10,459 nt of DNA, taken from Methanoculleus sp. UBA208 (GTDB lineage: Archaea; Halobacteriota; Methanomicrobia; Methanomicrobiales; Methanoculleaceae). A model generated the notes under the pieces. It was not told where the DNA came from. It worked only from the letters and a program-made list of their open reading frames with translations, and did not search any database. The position numbers were made by a program, and so were the translations under genes. The stretch lies in NCBI RefSeq assembly GCF_002498065.1, contig NZ_DAFZ01000081.1:1-10459 (forward strand), given 5' to 3'. The number at the start of each line of letters is the position of its first letter. Within the stretch, counting starts at the first letter, position 1. Positions 1-5,677 of the stretch are shown in pieces.

Positions 1-2
1 AA

Positions 3-41
3 CCCCACCCCCAGACGCGATATCCACGGGAAATCCGTGCA
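3..41 (-). repeat. Diverged copy of GTGGACCGTGGG module
   Basis: Read on the minus strand, this stretch aligns with the module found at about 6986-7025 and 10241-10277: a TGCA start, a CCGTGG element, ATCGC, then GGGGGTGGGG. It matches even better, over 22 nt at 7079-7100, a second diverged piece in the first repeat block; 16 of 22 positions agree by eye and both end in CGCGTCTGG. It lies just past the 3' end of the transporter gene, and the other copies are also 3' of genes. Similarity was judged by hand, so homology is likely but not certain. Confidence 0.42.
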
Positions 42-150
42 CGGGTTTATTCAATGGAATGAAGCAGAGTATTCGAAAAGCATGCGAAAACACGTTTGCA
101 AACCGTGAAAGCCCATCATACTTCGAGTGGTGCTGACCTCACCAACCCAC

Positions 151-174
151 CTACACGTTTCTAAAAAGATGTAG
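151..174 (-). terminator. Possible U-rich terminator of transporter gene
   Basis: About 30 nt after the transporter stop codon the minus strand carries a run of five T (167-163) inside a weak 5-bp inverted repeat (CTACA 151-155 with TGTAG 170-174). Archaeal RNA polymerase can terminate on short U-runs without a strong hairpin. This is a positional inference only. The rest of 42-195 is lower in GC than the genes, and I see no convincing coding sequence there. Confidence 0.28.
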
Positions 175-195
175 CGGCCCCATTTCTCCATCCCC

Positions 196-1320
196 CTACC
201 GCCTATGCAAATGCCGGTGATGAATATCGGGCTGGTGCGGGTGCTCGTGGGCGAGTTCCGCGTGCGCGTGCACATGGGAATGCTCGCCGGCCGCCGAGAG
301 CGGCGGGTCGCCGGCCTCGTGGGTGTGGTCGTGGTGGAGGTCGTCGTGGCGGTGGCGGTGCTCGTGGACGGTCGCCGGGTGCCGGTGAGGGTGCGAATGC
401 TCCTCGGAGACCATCAGCCAGGCCCCGAGCGCCATGACGGGCAACGCGACGTAGAACGCACCCGCCGGAAATTCGGCGAAGAGAAGGAGCGAGAAGAGGA
501 CGCCGAAGAACGGGGAGACGGCAAGGAGCGAACCCGCCCGGGCGGCGCCGATCCCCCTGAGGGCGAGGAGGAAGAGGATGCTTGTCAACCCCCCGTAGCA
601 GAGAAACCCGACCACCATGGCGGCAGCGGCTGTGCCCGGGCCCGGGAGATGTTCGCCCGCGGCGAGCGCGACGAGGAGCGTGACGGTGCCGGCCCCGATC
701 CCCTTTACGGAGATAACGAGGAGGGGATCCTTTGCCGAGAGCCGCTGCCCTAGGTTGTTGTCGGCCGCCCAGAAGAGGCAGGTGAGCAGGATGCCGAGCG
801 CCGGGAGGGATAGCCCGAGTCCGGCGGCCGGGTTCCAGGTGAGGAGGAGGCACGACGCGGTGATGCACCCGAGCGCAGCCCAGACGCGGCGGCTCACCCA
901 CTCACGAAAGACCGCCGCGGCAATCAGCGTCGTCGCTACGGCCTCGAAGTTCAGGAGGAGGGCGGCCGTCGCCGCCGGCGTCTCCGGGAGGCTGAATACC
1001 AGGGTGACCGGTGCGAGAAGCCCCCCAAAGAGCGTCACGCCGATGAGCCAGGGGATCTCGCTCCTCCCGGGCGGCGCCTCCATGTGGCTCCGTTTGTTAC
1101 CCACCGCCGTTCCGGTGAGGGAGAAGAGCAGGGCGCCGGAACCGCTCCCGAGCGAGACCAGTGCGGCGAGCGCGAGCGGCCCGGTTCCTTCGAGGAGGAG
1201 TTTCGTGAACGGGGCGCTCCCACCGATCAGGACCGCCGTCGCCAGCGCACAGAGGACGGGTGCCCGGTAGTTCGCGAGGGTGGATCCGTTCTCTATGGCG
1301 GCGGGTTTACGCGGATACAG
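196..1320 (-). CDS. EamA/DMT-family membrane transporter, His-rich tail
   Basis: Ten-helix drug/metabolite transporter (EamA type), an inner-membrane permease of unknown substrate. The reading frame stays open well upstream of its first GTG (1104). The extra codons encode a typical first helix (PVLCALATAVLIGGSAPFTK) and second helix, so the GTG start would cut off part of the domain. No in-frame ATG, GTG or TTG exists in that extension. The best candidate is CTG at 1320-1318, 8 nt after GGAGG (1333-1329), giving 374 residues. Ten hydrophobic segments span about residues 21-305 as two five-helix repeats. Residues 306-374 form a soluble tail with 23 histidines in 69 residues, in HSH, HRH and HH clusters, which suggests metal binding (Ni, Co, Zn or Cu) or sensing. 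An exporter of a metal or metal complex is a reasonable guess, but EamA proteins carry many substrates. The family call is firm; the start codon is not. Confidence 0.85.
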   Translation of the reverse strand: MYPRKPAAIENGSTLANYRAPVLCALATAVLIGGSAPFTKLLLEGTGPLALAALVSLGSGSGALLFSLTGTAVGNKRSHMEAPPGRSEIPWLIGVTLFGGLLAPVTLVFSLPETPAATAALLLNFEAVATTLIAAAVFREWVSRRVWAALGCITASCLLLTWNPAAGLGLSLPALGILLTCLFWAADNNLGQRLSAKDPLLVISVKGIGAGTVTLLVALAAGEHLPGPGTAAAAMVVGFLCYGGLTSILFLLALRGIGAARAGSLLAVSPFFGVLFSLLLFAEFPAGAFYVALPVMALGAWLMVSEEHSHPHRHPATVHEHRHRHDDLHHDHTHEAGDPPLSAAGEHSHVHAHAELAHEHPHQPDIHHRHLHRR

Positions 1321-1328
1321 GAGAGTTG

Positions 1329-1350
1329 CCTCCGGGTGGGTTAAATATCG
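1329..1350 (-). promoter_or_regulatory. Promoter/RBS region of transporter gene
   Basis: On the minus strand GATATTTAAC (1349-1340) resembles a TATA box and is followed by GGAGG (1333-1329), 8 nt before a CTG codon at 1320. A TATA box here would start RNA near 1318, which would leave the GGAGG untranscribed. So either the box lies further upstream (TTTTTCAC, about 1357-1350) or the message is nearly leaderless. The two readings cannot be separated from sequence. Confidence 0.4.
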
Positions 1351-1352
1351 TG

Positions 1353-1376
1353 AAAAATGGGGGGCGAATCGTCCCC
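1353..1376 (-). terminator. Hairpin plus T5 after binding-protein gene
   Basis: Directly after the TAA of the solute-binding protein (1381-1379), the minus strand has a GGGG/CCCC stem (1376-1373 with 1364-1361). The stem is extended by CG/CG around an ATT loop with one bulged A, and is followed by a T5 run (1357-1353). This looks like an intrinsic terminator and implies that the downstream transporter has its own promoter. Confidence 0.55.
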
Positions 1377-1378
1377 GG

Positions 1379-2173
1379 TTACTTCAGGTTGTGCTTCTCT
1401 TTGAGTTCTTCCCAGTAGGGATCGGCCTGCAGTTCCGCGATCCCCTCGTTCATGAGTTCAAGGAGCGCGGTGTCCTCCTTGCGGATGGCGACGCCGAACT
1501 GCTCCTGCTCCTGCGTCTCGACGGACCCGATGATCTTCAGCGGCTTGCCTTCGATGATGTCCTGCAGGGAGACGTCGTCGTACATGACCGCATCGACCCT
1601 GCCTATCTCGAGGTCGCTGACGGCAGCCGGTGTGTCTGCGTAGCGTTTCAGGTTCTCATCAGGCATCTTTCCGGTCTCGATCAGGTTCTCCTCGATCCAG
1701 TCCGCGGCGGTGCATCCCCGCTGCGCTCCGAGGACCACCTTTCCGGCAAGGACGTCCTCAAGCGTCACGTTCGAGTCCTCGCGGGCCGCGACGTCCTGGT
1801 TGATTGACCAGTAGGGGTTGGTGAAGTTGACCGCTTCCTCCCGCTCGGGGGTGATCGACATCCCGGCATAGACCATATCGATCTTCCCCGCCTGGAGGGT
1901 CGGGATGATGGCGTCCCAGTCGACCGCCATGAACGTCACCTCGATGCCCTTCTTCTCGGCGATCCACCTCATGGAATCGACATCGAATCCCTGGGCGTTC
2001 CCGTCCTTGTCGATGTAGCTAAAGGGAGGATACGCGCCGTCGATACCGACGATATAGGAGTCTTTCAATTCCGCTCCGCCGGTCTGCTCGGTCGTGCCGG
2101 TGCACCCCGCACCGACGACGGCCAGCACTGCGACAAGACAGGCGAGCAACGTAAGAATACCATGCGTTCGCAT
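1379..2173 (-). CDS. ABC transporter substrate-binding lipoprotein, family 3
   Basis: Periplasmic-type binding protein of the polar amino-acid family (SBP_bac_3), anchored outside the membrane and delivering a solute to an ABC permease. The 264-residue product has a hydrophobic signal segment (LLACLVAVLAVVGAGC) ending in a lipobox-like VGAGC, then a Thr/Gly-rich linker. The mature part begins with the family hallmark GIDGAYPPFSYIDKDG and GFDVDSMRWIAEKKG, followed by DWDAIIPTLQAGKIDM and the signature ITPEREEAVNFTNPY. The C-terminus (DPYWEELKEKHNL) is also typical. I chose ATG 2173 because the 27 codons upstream look non-coding and the signal peptide starts there. There is no Shine-Dalgarno site, but a TATA-like box sits 28 nt upstream. 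No permease or ATPase gene lies in the window, so its partner must be elsewhere. Ligand is probably an amino acid, exact one unknown. Confidence 0.9.
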   Translation of the reverse strand: MRTHGILTLLACLVAVLAVVGAGCTGTTEQTGGAELKDSYIVGIDGAYPPFSYIDKDGNAQGFDVDSMRWIAEKKGIEVTFMAVDWDAIIPTLQAGKIDMVYAGMSITPEREEAVNFTNPYWSINQDVAAREDSNVTLEDVLAGKVVLGAQRGCTAADWIEENLIETGKMPDENLKRYADTPAAVSDLEIGRVDAVMYDDVSLQDIIEGKPLKIIGSVETQEQEQFGVAIRKEDTALLELMNEGIAELQADPYWEELKEKHNLK

Positions 2174-2196
2174 GAACGAGAAATTTGTTAGATTAG

Positions 2197-2205
2197 TAAA
2201 ATTAA
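2197..2205 (-). promoter_or_regulatory. TATA box, binding-protein gene
   Basis: TTAATTTTA (minus strand 2205-2197), preceded by a purine-rich AAAAGG that could be the TFB recognition element. Its centre is 28 nt before ATG 2173, so RNA would start at or within 2 nt of the start codon. Together with the lack of a Shine-Dalgarno sequence, this predicts a leaderless message. The remainder of 2206-2405 shows no gene or strong repeat that I can support. Confidence 0.55.
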
Positions 2206-2409
2206 CCTTTTGATTTGGCTCTGCCGGAGGGGCGGTCGGCCTGACAGCCAGCAAAATCTTTTGTTTCGGAGCAAATCCCCGCCGTTGCTACCGCCCTTCC
2301 GCTCGAACCGGTGCAGCCTCCGGCGCCCTGCCGGCGTTCACCGCAGGAGGGGTCCGATCGCTTTCGGCCAGCACGGGGTAACCATCCCCGTCGCAGTACG
2401 GCCGATAGG

Positions 2410-2455
2410 TATTTATTGCATCTTACCCCTCTGAGGCCGCCTCCCGGAAAGGGAG
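2410..2455 (+). promoter_or_regulatory. TATA box and hairpin-sequestered RBS
   Basis: TATTTATT (2410-2417) is a TATA-like box; transcription would begin near 2440. The predicted 5' leader opens with CTCCC (2441-2445), a GGAAA loop, and GGGAG (2451-2455), a perfect 5-bp stem. GGGAG is also the Shine-Dalgarno sequence, 7 nt before ATG 2463. The ribosome-binding site can therefore fold against the very 5' end of the message, which could tune translation. The transcription start is inferred. Confidence 0.5.
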
Positions 2456-2462
2456 CGCAGAT

Positions 2463-2732
2463 ATGACGGTGAGCAGTATGAAAGGCATGAAAGAATCCGC
2501 CATGGGCGGGATGTCGAAAGTCGCCGGGTCCCTGCAGGAACTCGATCCCCGGATCATCGAACAGATCACCTCAAGGATCAATTTCCCCGCATCGAAAGAC
2601 AGTCTTATCTCCCAGGCGAAGGAGAGCGGAGCACCCCAGGGCATCCTTGATGCGTTGAACCAGTTTGAGGATAAGCAGTACAACAGCCAGGAAGACGTTA
2701 AATCAGAGTTTCAGAAAGTCCAGCAAAAGTAA
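2463..2732 (+). CDS. DUF2795-type small soluble protein
   Basis: An 89-residue acidic-to-neutral soluble protein with no signal peptide or membrane segment. Residues about 40-85 fit the DUF2795 pattern: a FPASKDSLISQAKESGAP helix-turn region, then ILDALNQFEDKQYNSQEDV, with the conserved alternation of 'FPA.K..L...A...GAP...L..L....Y.S..DV'. The first 25 residues are Met/Gly/Ser-rich and probably flexible. DUF2795 proteins occur widely in archaea and actinobacteria; their biochemical role is not established to my knowledge. The start is well supported by GGGAG 7 nt upstream. It is followed by a hairpin and then by the phosphodiesterase, which has its own promoter, so it is probably transcribed alone. 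Confidence 0.85.
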   Translation: MTVSSMKGMKESAMGGMSKVAGSLQELDPRIIEQITSRINFPASKDSLISQAKESGAPQGILDALNQFEDKQYNSQEDVKSEFQKVQQK

Positions 2733-2751
2733 CCCTGTTTTCAGCCGTACA

Positions 2752-2773
2752 CAGGTGCCGGAGGCGGCACCTG
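2752..2773 (+). terminator. Stem-loop after DUF2795 gene
   Basis: CAGGTGCCG (2752-2760) pairs perfectly with CGGCACCTG (2765-2773) around a GAGG-type loop, a 9-bp stem 20 nt past the stop codon. No T-run follows, although TTTT occurs just before it (2738-2741). It may be a terminator or a 3'-end stabilising structure. Confidence 0.45.
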
Positions 2774-2903
2774 CCTCTGAAGGAACCGTTTCTCAGGGCG
2801 GCGCTCCGTGCCGGGAGCCATGCAAGCAACCGGACCGCACCGTACCTGGAAGTGCTTCAAGGTCATGGACCGCTCTGCCGGAAAGGCCTGCGACCCGCCA
2901 ACC

Positions 2904-2910
2904 TATATCT
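2904..2910 (+). promoter_or_regulatory. TATA box, phosphodiesterase gene
   Basis: TATATCT centred on 2907 lies exactly 27 nt before ATG 2934. This is the spacing expected if transcription starts at the A of the start codon. It supports a leaderless message and decides the start of the phosphodiesterase against the upstream in-frame ATG at 2808. Confidence 0.6.
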
Positions 2911-2933
2911 GGTCCCCGGGTGCATGGCGTCGC

Positions 2934-3656
2934 ATGCTCATCATCGGACACCGGGGGGCGAGGGCTCTCGGCCCGGAGAACACCCTGCTGGCGCTGCGAA
3001 GAGGTATGGCGTGTGCCGATCTCGTCGAGGTCGACGTACGCCTCACGAGAGACGGTATTCCGGTTGCAATCCACGATGCAACCGTCGACCGGACAACCGA
3101 CGGGACCGGCCCGGTCAAGGGGTATACCCTCGAGGACATAAAGAGGCTGGACACGGGTGAGGGCGAGACGATCCCGACGCTTCTGGAGGTCCTCGACCTC
3201 GTCCAGGGGAAGAAGGGGCTTGTCGTGGAGATCAAGGAGCCCGGGACCGAAGCGATCGTCGCCTCGGTGATCATAGGCCGGATGCCAGAACGGCTCTTTC
3301 TGGTCTCGTTTAACCCCGGAAGCGTTGCGATGGCAAAGAATCTCCTCCCCGGGGCGCAGGCGGGCCTCATCTACTCGGGGGAGATCGTCGATCCCGTCGG
3401 GCTCGCCCGCTCGGCGCAGGCTGACCTGATTCTCCCGCGGTGGGACCGGGTCTCACGCGAGGTGGTGAAGCGGGCACACGATGCCGGGCTGCTCGTCATC
3501 CCCTGGCTGTTGAATTCACCGGACGATGTCGACGGAGCGGCCCGTATCGGCGTCGATGGTTTCGCGAGCGCCGACCCCTGCGCCGCACGCCGATACCTGG
3601 AGGGGGAGGGTCCGGAGCGTCGGGTTCAATCCGGGCTCAGCCGAACCGGGCCCTGA
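2934..3656 (+). CDS. Glycerophosphodiester phosphodiesterase family protein
   Basis: GDPD-family TIM-barrel enzyme, 240 residues, which would hydrolyse glycerophosphodiesters to sn-glycerol phosphate plus an alcohol. No signal peptide, so probably cytoplasmic. Family motifs sit at the expected places: IIGHRG (His6, Arg7), PENT (Glu15), VEVDVRLTRDG (Glu32, Asp34), PVAIHD (catalytic His47), DRTTDGTG, then VVEIKEPG (Glu99, Lys101) and a C-terminal PWLLNSPDD and IGVDGFASADP. His6 and His47 are the general acid/base pair in the family; Glu32, Asp34 and Glu99 bind the metal. The start at 2934 places HRG five residues from the N-terminus, which is normal, and is supported by the TATA box. In archaea the natural substrate could be ether-lipid headgroup diesters (inference). 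Its 3' end overlaps the convergent aminotransferase gene by 20 bp. Confidence 0.93.
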   Translation: MLIIGHRGARALGPENTLLALRRGMACADLVEVDVRLTRDGIPVAIHDATVDRTTDGTGPVKGYTLEDIKRLDTGEGETIPTLLEVLDLVQGKKGLVVEIKEPGTEAIVASVIIGRMPERLFLVSFNPGSVAMAKNLLPGAQAGLIYSGEIVDPVGLARSAQADLILPRWDRVSREVVKRAHDAGLLVIPWLLNSPDDVDGAARIGVDGFASADPCAARRYLEGEGPERRVQSGLSRTGP

Positions 3657-4755
3657 GATGGCCGTCGAGGCGCTCCAGACCCTCAGGCATATCCAGTCTC
3701 CCGTAGCCGAACCTGATATGAGCGTCATCGTGCTCGAAGACTGTTCCGGGAATGAGGAGGATGCCTGCCGAACCCAGGAGATCGGTGCAGAGTGCAGAAG
3801 CACCCGCCCCTGTGCTGAGCCGGGGAAACGTTGTCGTTCCTCCCCGGGGGCGGACCCACGAGAAGAGGCTGCTCCAGGTAGTAAAGAAATCGTCCAGCAG
3901 CCCGACGTTCCGCCGCACGATATCCAGGTTCCTGGCGACGATCTTTCCCTGATGACGGAGCGCGATCTCGGCAAAGAACTCACCGGGAGCGCTATTGCAG
4001 ATGGTTGAGTAGTCCTTGTATCTCGCAAGCCGTCCGAGCAGATCCCGATCATGGGTTGCAATCCACCCGGTGCGGAGTCCGGCAAGCCCGTATGCTTTAG
4101 AGACGTCTCCGAGCGAGACATGAGCGCCCGGCACGTCGACTACAGCAGGGATTCGATCGTCGGCCCGGTGCTCAAGAAGCCGGTAGACCTCATCGGAAAA
4201 GATGGTTATGCCCCGCTCCTCCGCGAACCCGACCAGAGCCAGGAAGTCGCTCTCCGGGAACTGGTAGCCGGTGGGGTTGTGCGGGGAGTTGACGACGATC
4301 GCTTTCGTCGTCGGTCTGACCTGTTCCTGCAGCACCTCGAGATCCGGGCTCCAGCCCTTCTCCTCGTCCATCTGCCAGAGCGTGATGTCGCAACCACGCG
4401 AGCGGGCGATCTCGTAGAGTGACTGGTATGCGGGAAACTGGACAATGACATGATCGCCGGGCTGGAGGGCGGTTGACATGAACGCCATGATCCCTTCGGA
4501 TGCCCCGTTGAAGGTGATGACCTCATCGGGCGACACCCCTGAGTAAAGCCCGGCGATTGCCTCCCGGAGCGATGGGCTTCCTGCCGGCTCGGCGTAACCG
4601 AGGCGCAGCCGCAGGAGGTCATTTTCTGACCCGGGATCAAGAGAGAGGAGTTCCTGTACGCTCATCGTCTCGCAGTCGGAGGCCCCGAGCACGTAAGATG
4701 TCCGGAACTCGTGCTCCGCCATGAACCGTTCCAGCCTGAACTCGCGAATAGGCAT
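3637..4755 (-). CDS. PLP-dependent aminotransferase, class I/II
   Basis: Fold-type I pyridoxal-phosphate aminotransferase of 372 residues, acting on an amino acid and a 2-oxo acid in the cytoplasm. Visible motifs (numbered from ATG 4755): GASEGIM (84-90) for the cofactor phosphate, SPHNPTGY with Asn160, DEVY with Asp188 and Tyr191, VSKAYGLAGLRTGW with the Schiff-base Lys220 and Arg228, and IRFGYGR with Arg348 for the substrate carboxylate. The N-terminus 'FRLERFMAEHEF...LGASDCETMSVQELL' resembles a subgroup of archaeal and bacterial aspartate-type aminotransferases of uncertain specificity. A TTG at 4785 would add ten residues and overlap the hydrolase stop by 8 bp; ATG 4755 is preferred because the conserved sequence begins there. 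Neither has a strong Shine-Dalgarno site. It follows the hydrolase gene by 22 bp and is probably co-transcribed with it. Confidence 0.92.
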   Translation of the reverse strand: MPIREFRLERFMAEHEFRTSYVLGASDCETMSVQELLSLDPGSENDLLRLRLGYAEPAGSPSLREAIAGLYSGVSPDEVITFNGASEGIMAFMSTALQPGDHVIVQFPAYQSLYEIARSRGCDITLWQMDEEKGWSPDLEVLQEQVRPTTKAIVVNSPHNPTGYQFPESDFLALVGFAEERGITIFSDEVYRLLEHRADDRIPAVVDVPGAHVSLGDVSKAYGLAGLRTGWIATHDRDLLGRLARYKDYSTICNSAPGEFFAEIALRHQGKIVARNLDIVRRNVGLLDDFFTTWSSLFSWVRPRGGTTTFPRLSTGAGASALCTDLLGSAGILLIPGTVFEHDDAHIRFGYGRLDMPEGLERLDGHLRARFG

Positions 4756-4777
4756 TCCCGTTACCAGATTCTTTCGG

Positions 4778-5482
4778 TCAGACAAGCGTACCCGGGAGGT
4801 GTTTGAGGAGCCATGCCTTCACCTCGACGTAGAGGCTCTCCGCCACCTCATCGAGGGTGTGGCCCGCCCCTTCGTAGATGACCAGCCGTTTGGGCTCGTG
4901 GGTACGGCGGTAAACCTCCTCTGACGAGCGATGGGGGAGGACCGGATCGGCGTCCCCGTGCAGGAAGAGAATTGCCGCACGGCCGGCGAGGCCGGCGACC
5001 GGTTCGGTCCCGTTGGTCTGGGTGGAGATGGCGACGACGACCCTGACCGCAGGGTCGTTTGCGGCCGCCTGGACCACCACCGCCCCCCCGAGCGAGTGCC
5101 CGACCAGCCCGACGGCCGAGACGCCCTGACTTTCAAGGTACCGCGTGCCGAGGACCGTATCGATAGCCGACTCCACGAGATCGGTCGGGTGCCGGTACTG
5201 CACCCGGAGCGCATCGATCCGGTGGTTCGGGAGGTCTTTTGCCAGCCGGGGGTAGAGATCCCGTGCGGGGGTGTCGAACCCGCCTCCGGTCCCGCCGACC
5301 ATGACGACACCGTTTCTGGCTCCCTCGGCCTCGTAGTAGCGGCAGGTGGTCGTCCCCCGGTCGGTCTCGATCTCCACGATGTCGTAGGCCTCGCCGGCCT
5401 GCGGCACTCGCCTGATGTTCGTGGGGCACACTTCGACCCTCGTTGCATTCACATTCACTTCAATCGAAGCCGTCTCGAGCAT
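4778..5482 (-). CDS. Alpha/beta hydrolase family protein
   Basis: Small cytoplasmic alpha/beta-hydrolase of 234 residues, most like the dienelactone-hydrolase and esterase-like branch. The triad is complete: nucleophile Ser130 in GHSLGG, Asp179 in HGDADPVLP, and His208 in GAGHTLDE. A glycine-rich oxyanion loop (GGTGGGFD, 63-70) precedes it. Substrate cannot be told; esterase, thioesterase or peptidase-like activity are all possible. I chose ATG 5482 over TTG 5491, three codons upstream, because a weak TATA-like box (minus strand 5510-5503) sits about 25 nt before the ATG and no Shine-Dalgarno sequence is visible, consistent with a leaderless start. It appears to be the first gene of a two-gene transcript with the aminotransferase, 22 bp downstream. 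Confidence 0.88.
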   Translation of the reverse strand: MLETASIEVNVNATRVEVCPTNIRRVPQAGEAYDIVEIETDRGTTTCRYYEAEGARNGVVMVGGTGGGFDTPARDLYPRLAKDLPNHRIDALRVQYRHPTDLVESAIDTVLGTRYLESQGVSAVGLVGHSLGGAVVVQAAANDPAVRVVVAISTQTNGTEPVAGLAGRAAILFLHGDADPVLPHRSSEEVYRRTHEPKRLVIYEGAGHTLDEVAESLYVEVKAWLLKHLPGTLV

Positions 5483-5502
5483 GGAGGGCAATAGAGATTG
5501 CG

Positions 5503-5510
5503 GCTATTTG
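5503..5510 (-). promoter_or_regulatory. Weak TATA-like box, hydrolase gene
   Basis: CAAATAGC on the minus strand, preceded by purine-rich AAAGGA that could serve TFB, centred about 25 nt before ATG 5482. It is the only AT-rich element at the right distance. Confidence 0.38.
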
Positions 5511-5642
5511 TCCTTTGCGGCGCGAGCAAGATCGGATAGGCGCGATCCGGTGCGGTCCCTGAGGGGGGGCGTTCTTGCGCGCCCAATGCAGGAGCGATCT
5601 TACGCGCTGTTGGGGACGTTGCTCACCAAACCTGTGCGGAAA

Positions 5643-5677
5643 GTACATTACTATTGATTATAAAATTATAAATTATA
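5643..5677 (+). promoter_or_regulatory. AT-rich promoter of serine protease
   Basis: A strikingly AT-rich tract runs right up to ATG 5678, with two ATTATAAA/ATTATAAT-type elements and no Shine-Dalgarno site. If the message is leaderless at 5678, the box should be around 5648-5655 (TTACTATT). If ATTATAAA (5658-5665) is the real box, RNA would begin near 5688 and the start codon would lie further in, for example GTG at 5744. The AT-richness is clear; the exact box is not. Confidence 0.5.

Noticed and set aside
51..275. Minus-strand frame of 74 codons beyond the transporter
   Set aside because: It overlaps the transporter's 3' end in another frame, has no recognisable domain, and no promoter or ribosome-binding site supports it.
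205..753. Plus-strand open frame of 182 codons opposite the transporter gene
   Set aside because: Its product is Arg/Glu/Gly/Val-rich and low in complexity, and it mirrors the GC-rich transporter gene and its His-codon repeats. The minus-strand frame has clear helices and family features.
2808..2933. Upstream in-frame extension of the phosphodiesterase
   Set aside because: It contains the TATA box and a Cys/Pro/Trp-rich peptide unlike the family. The enzyme's barrel begins at MLIIGHRG.
3516..4121. Minus-strand 201-codon and plus-strand 160-codon frames around the aminotransferase 3' end
   Set aside because: Both are shadows of the aminotransferase and phosphodiesterase frames, with compositions lacking any domain motif.
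4756..4785. TTG start for the aminotransferase, ten codons upstream
   Set aside because: There is no Shine-Dalgarno site, the start is a weaker codon, and the extra residues precede the conserved FRLERF start of the family. Not excluded.
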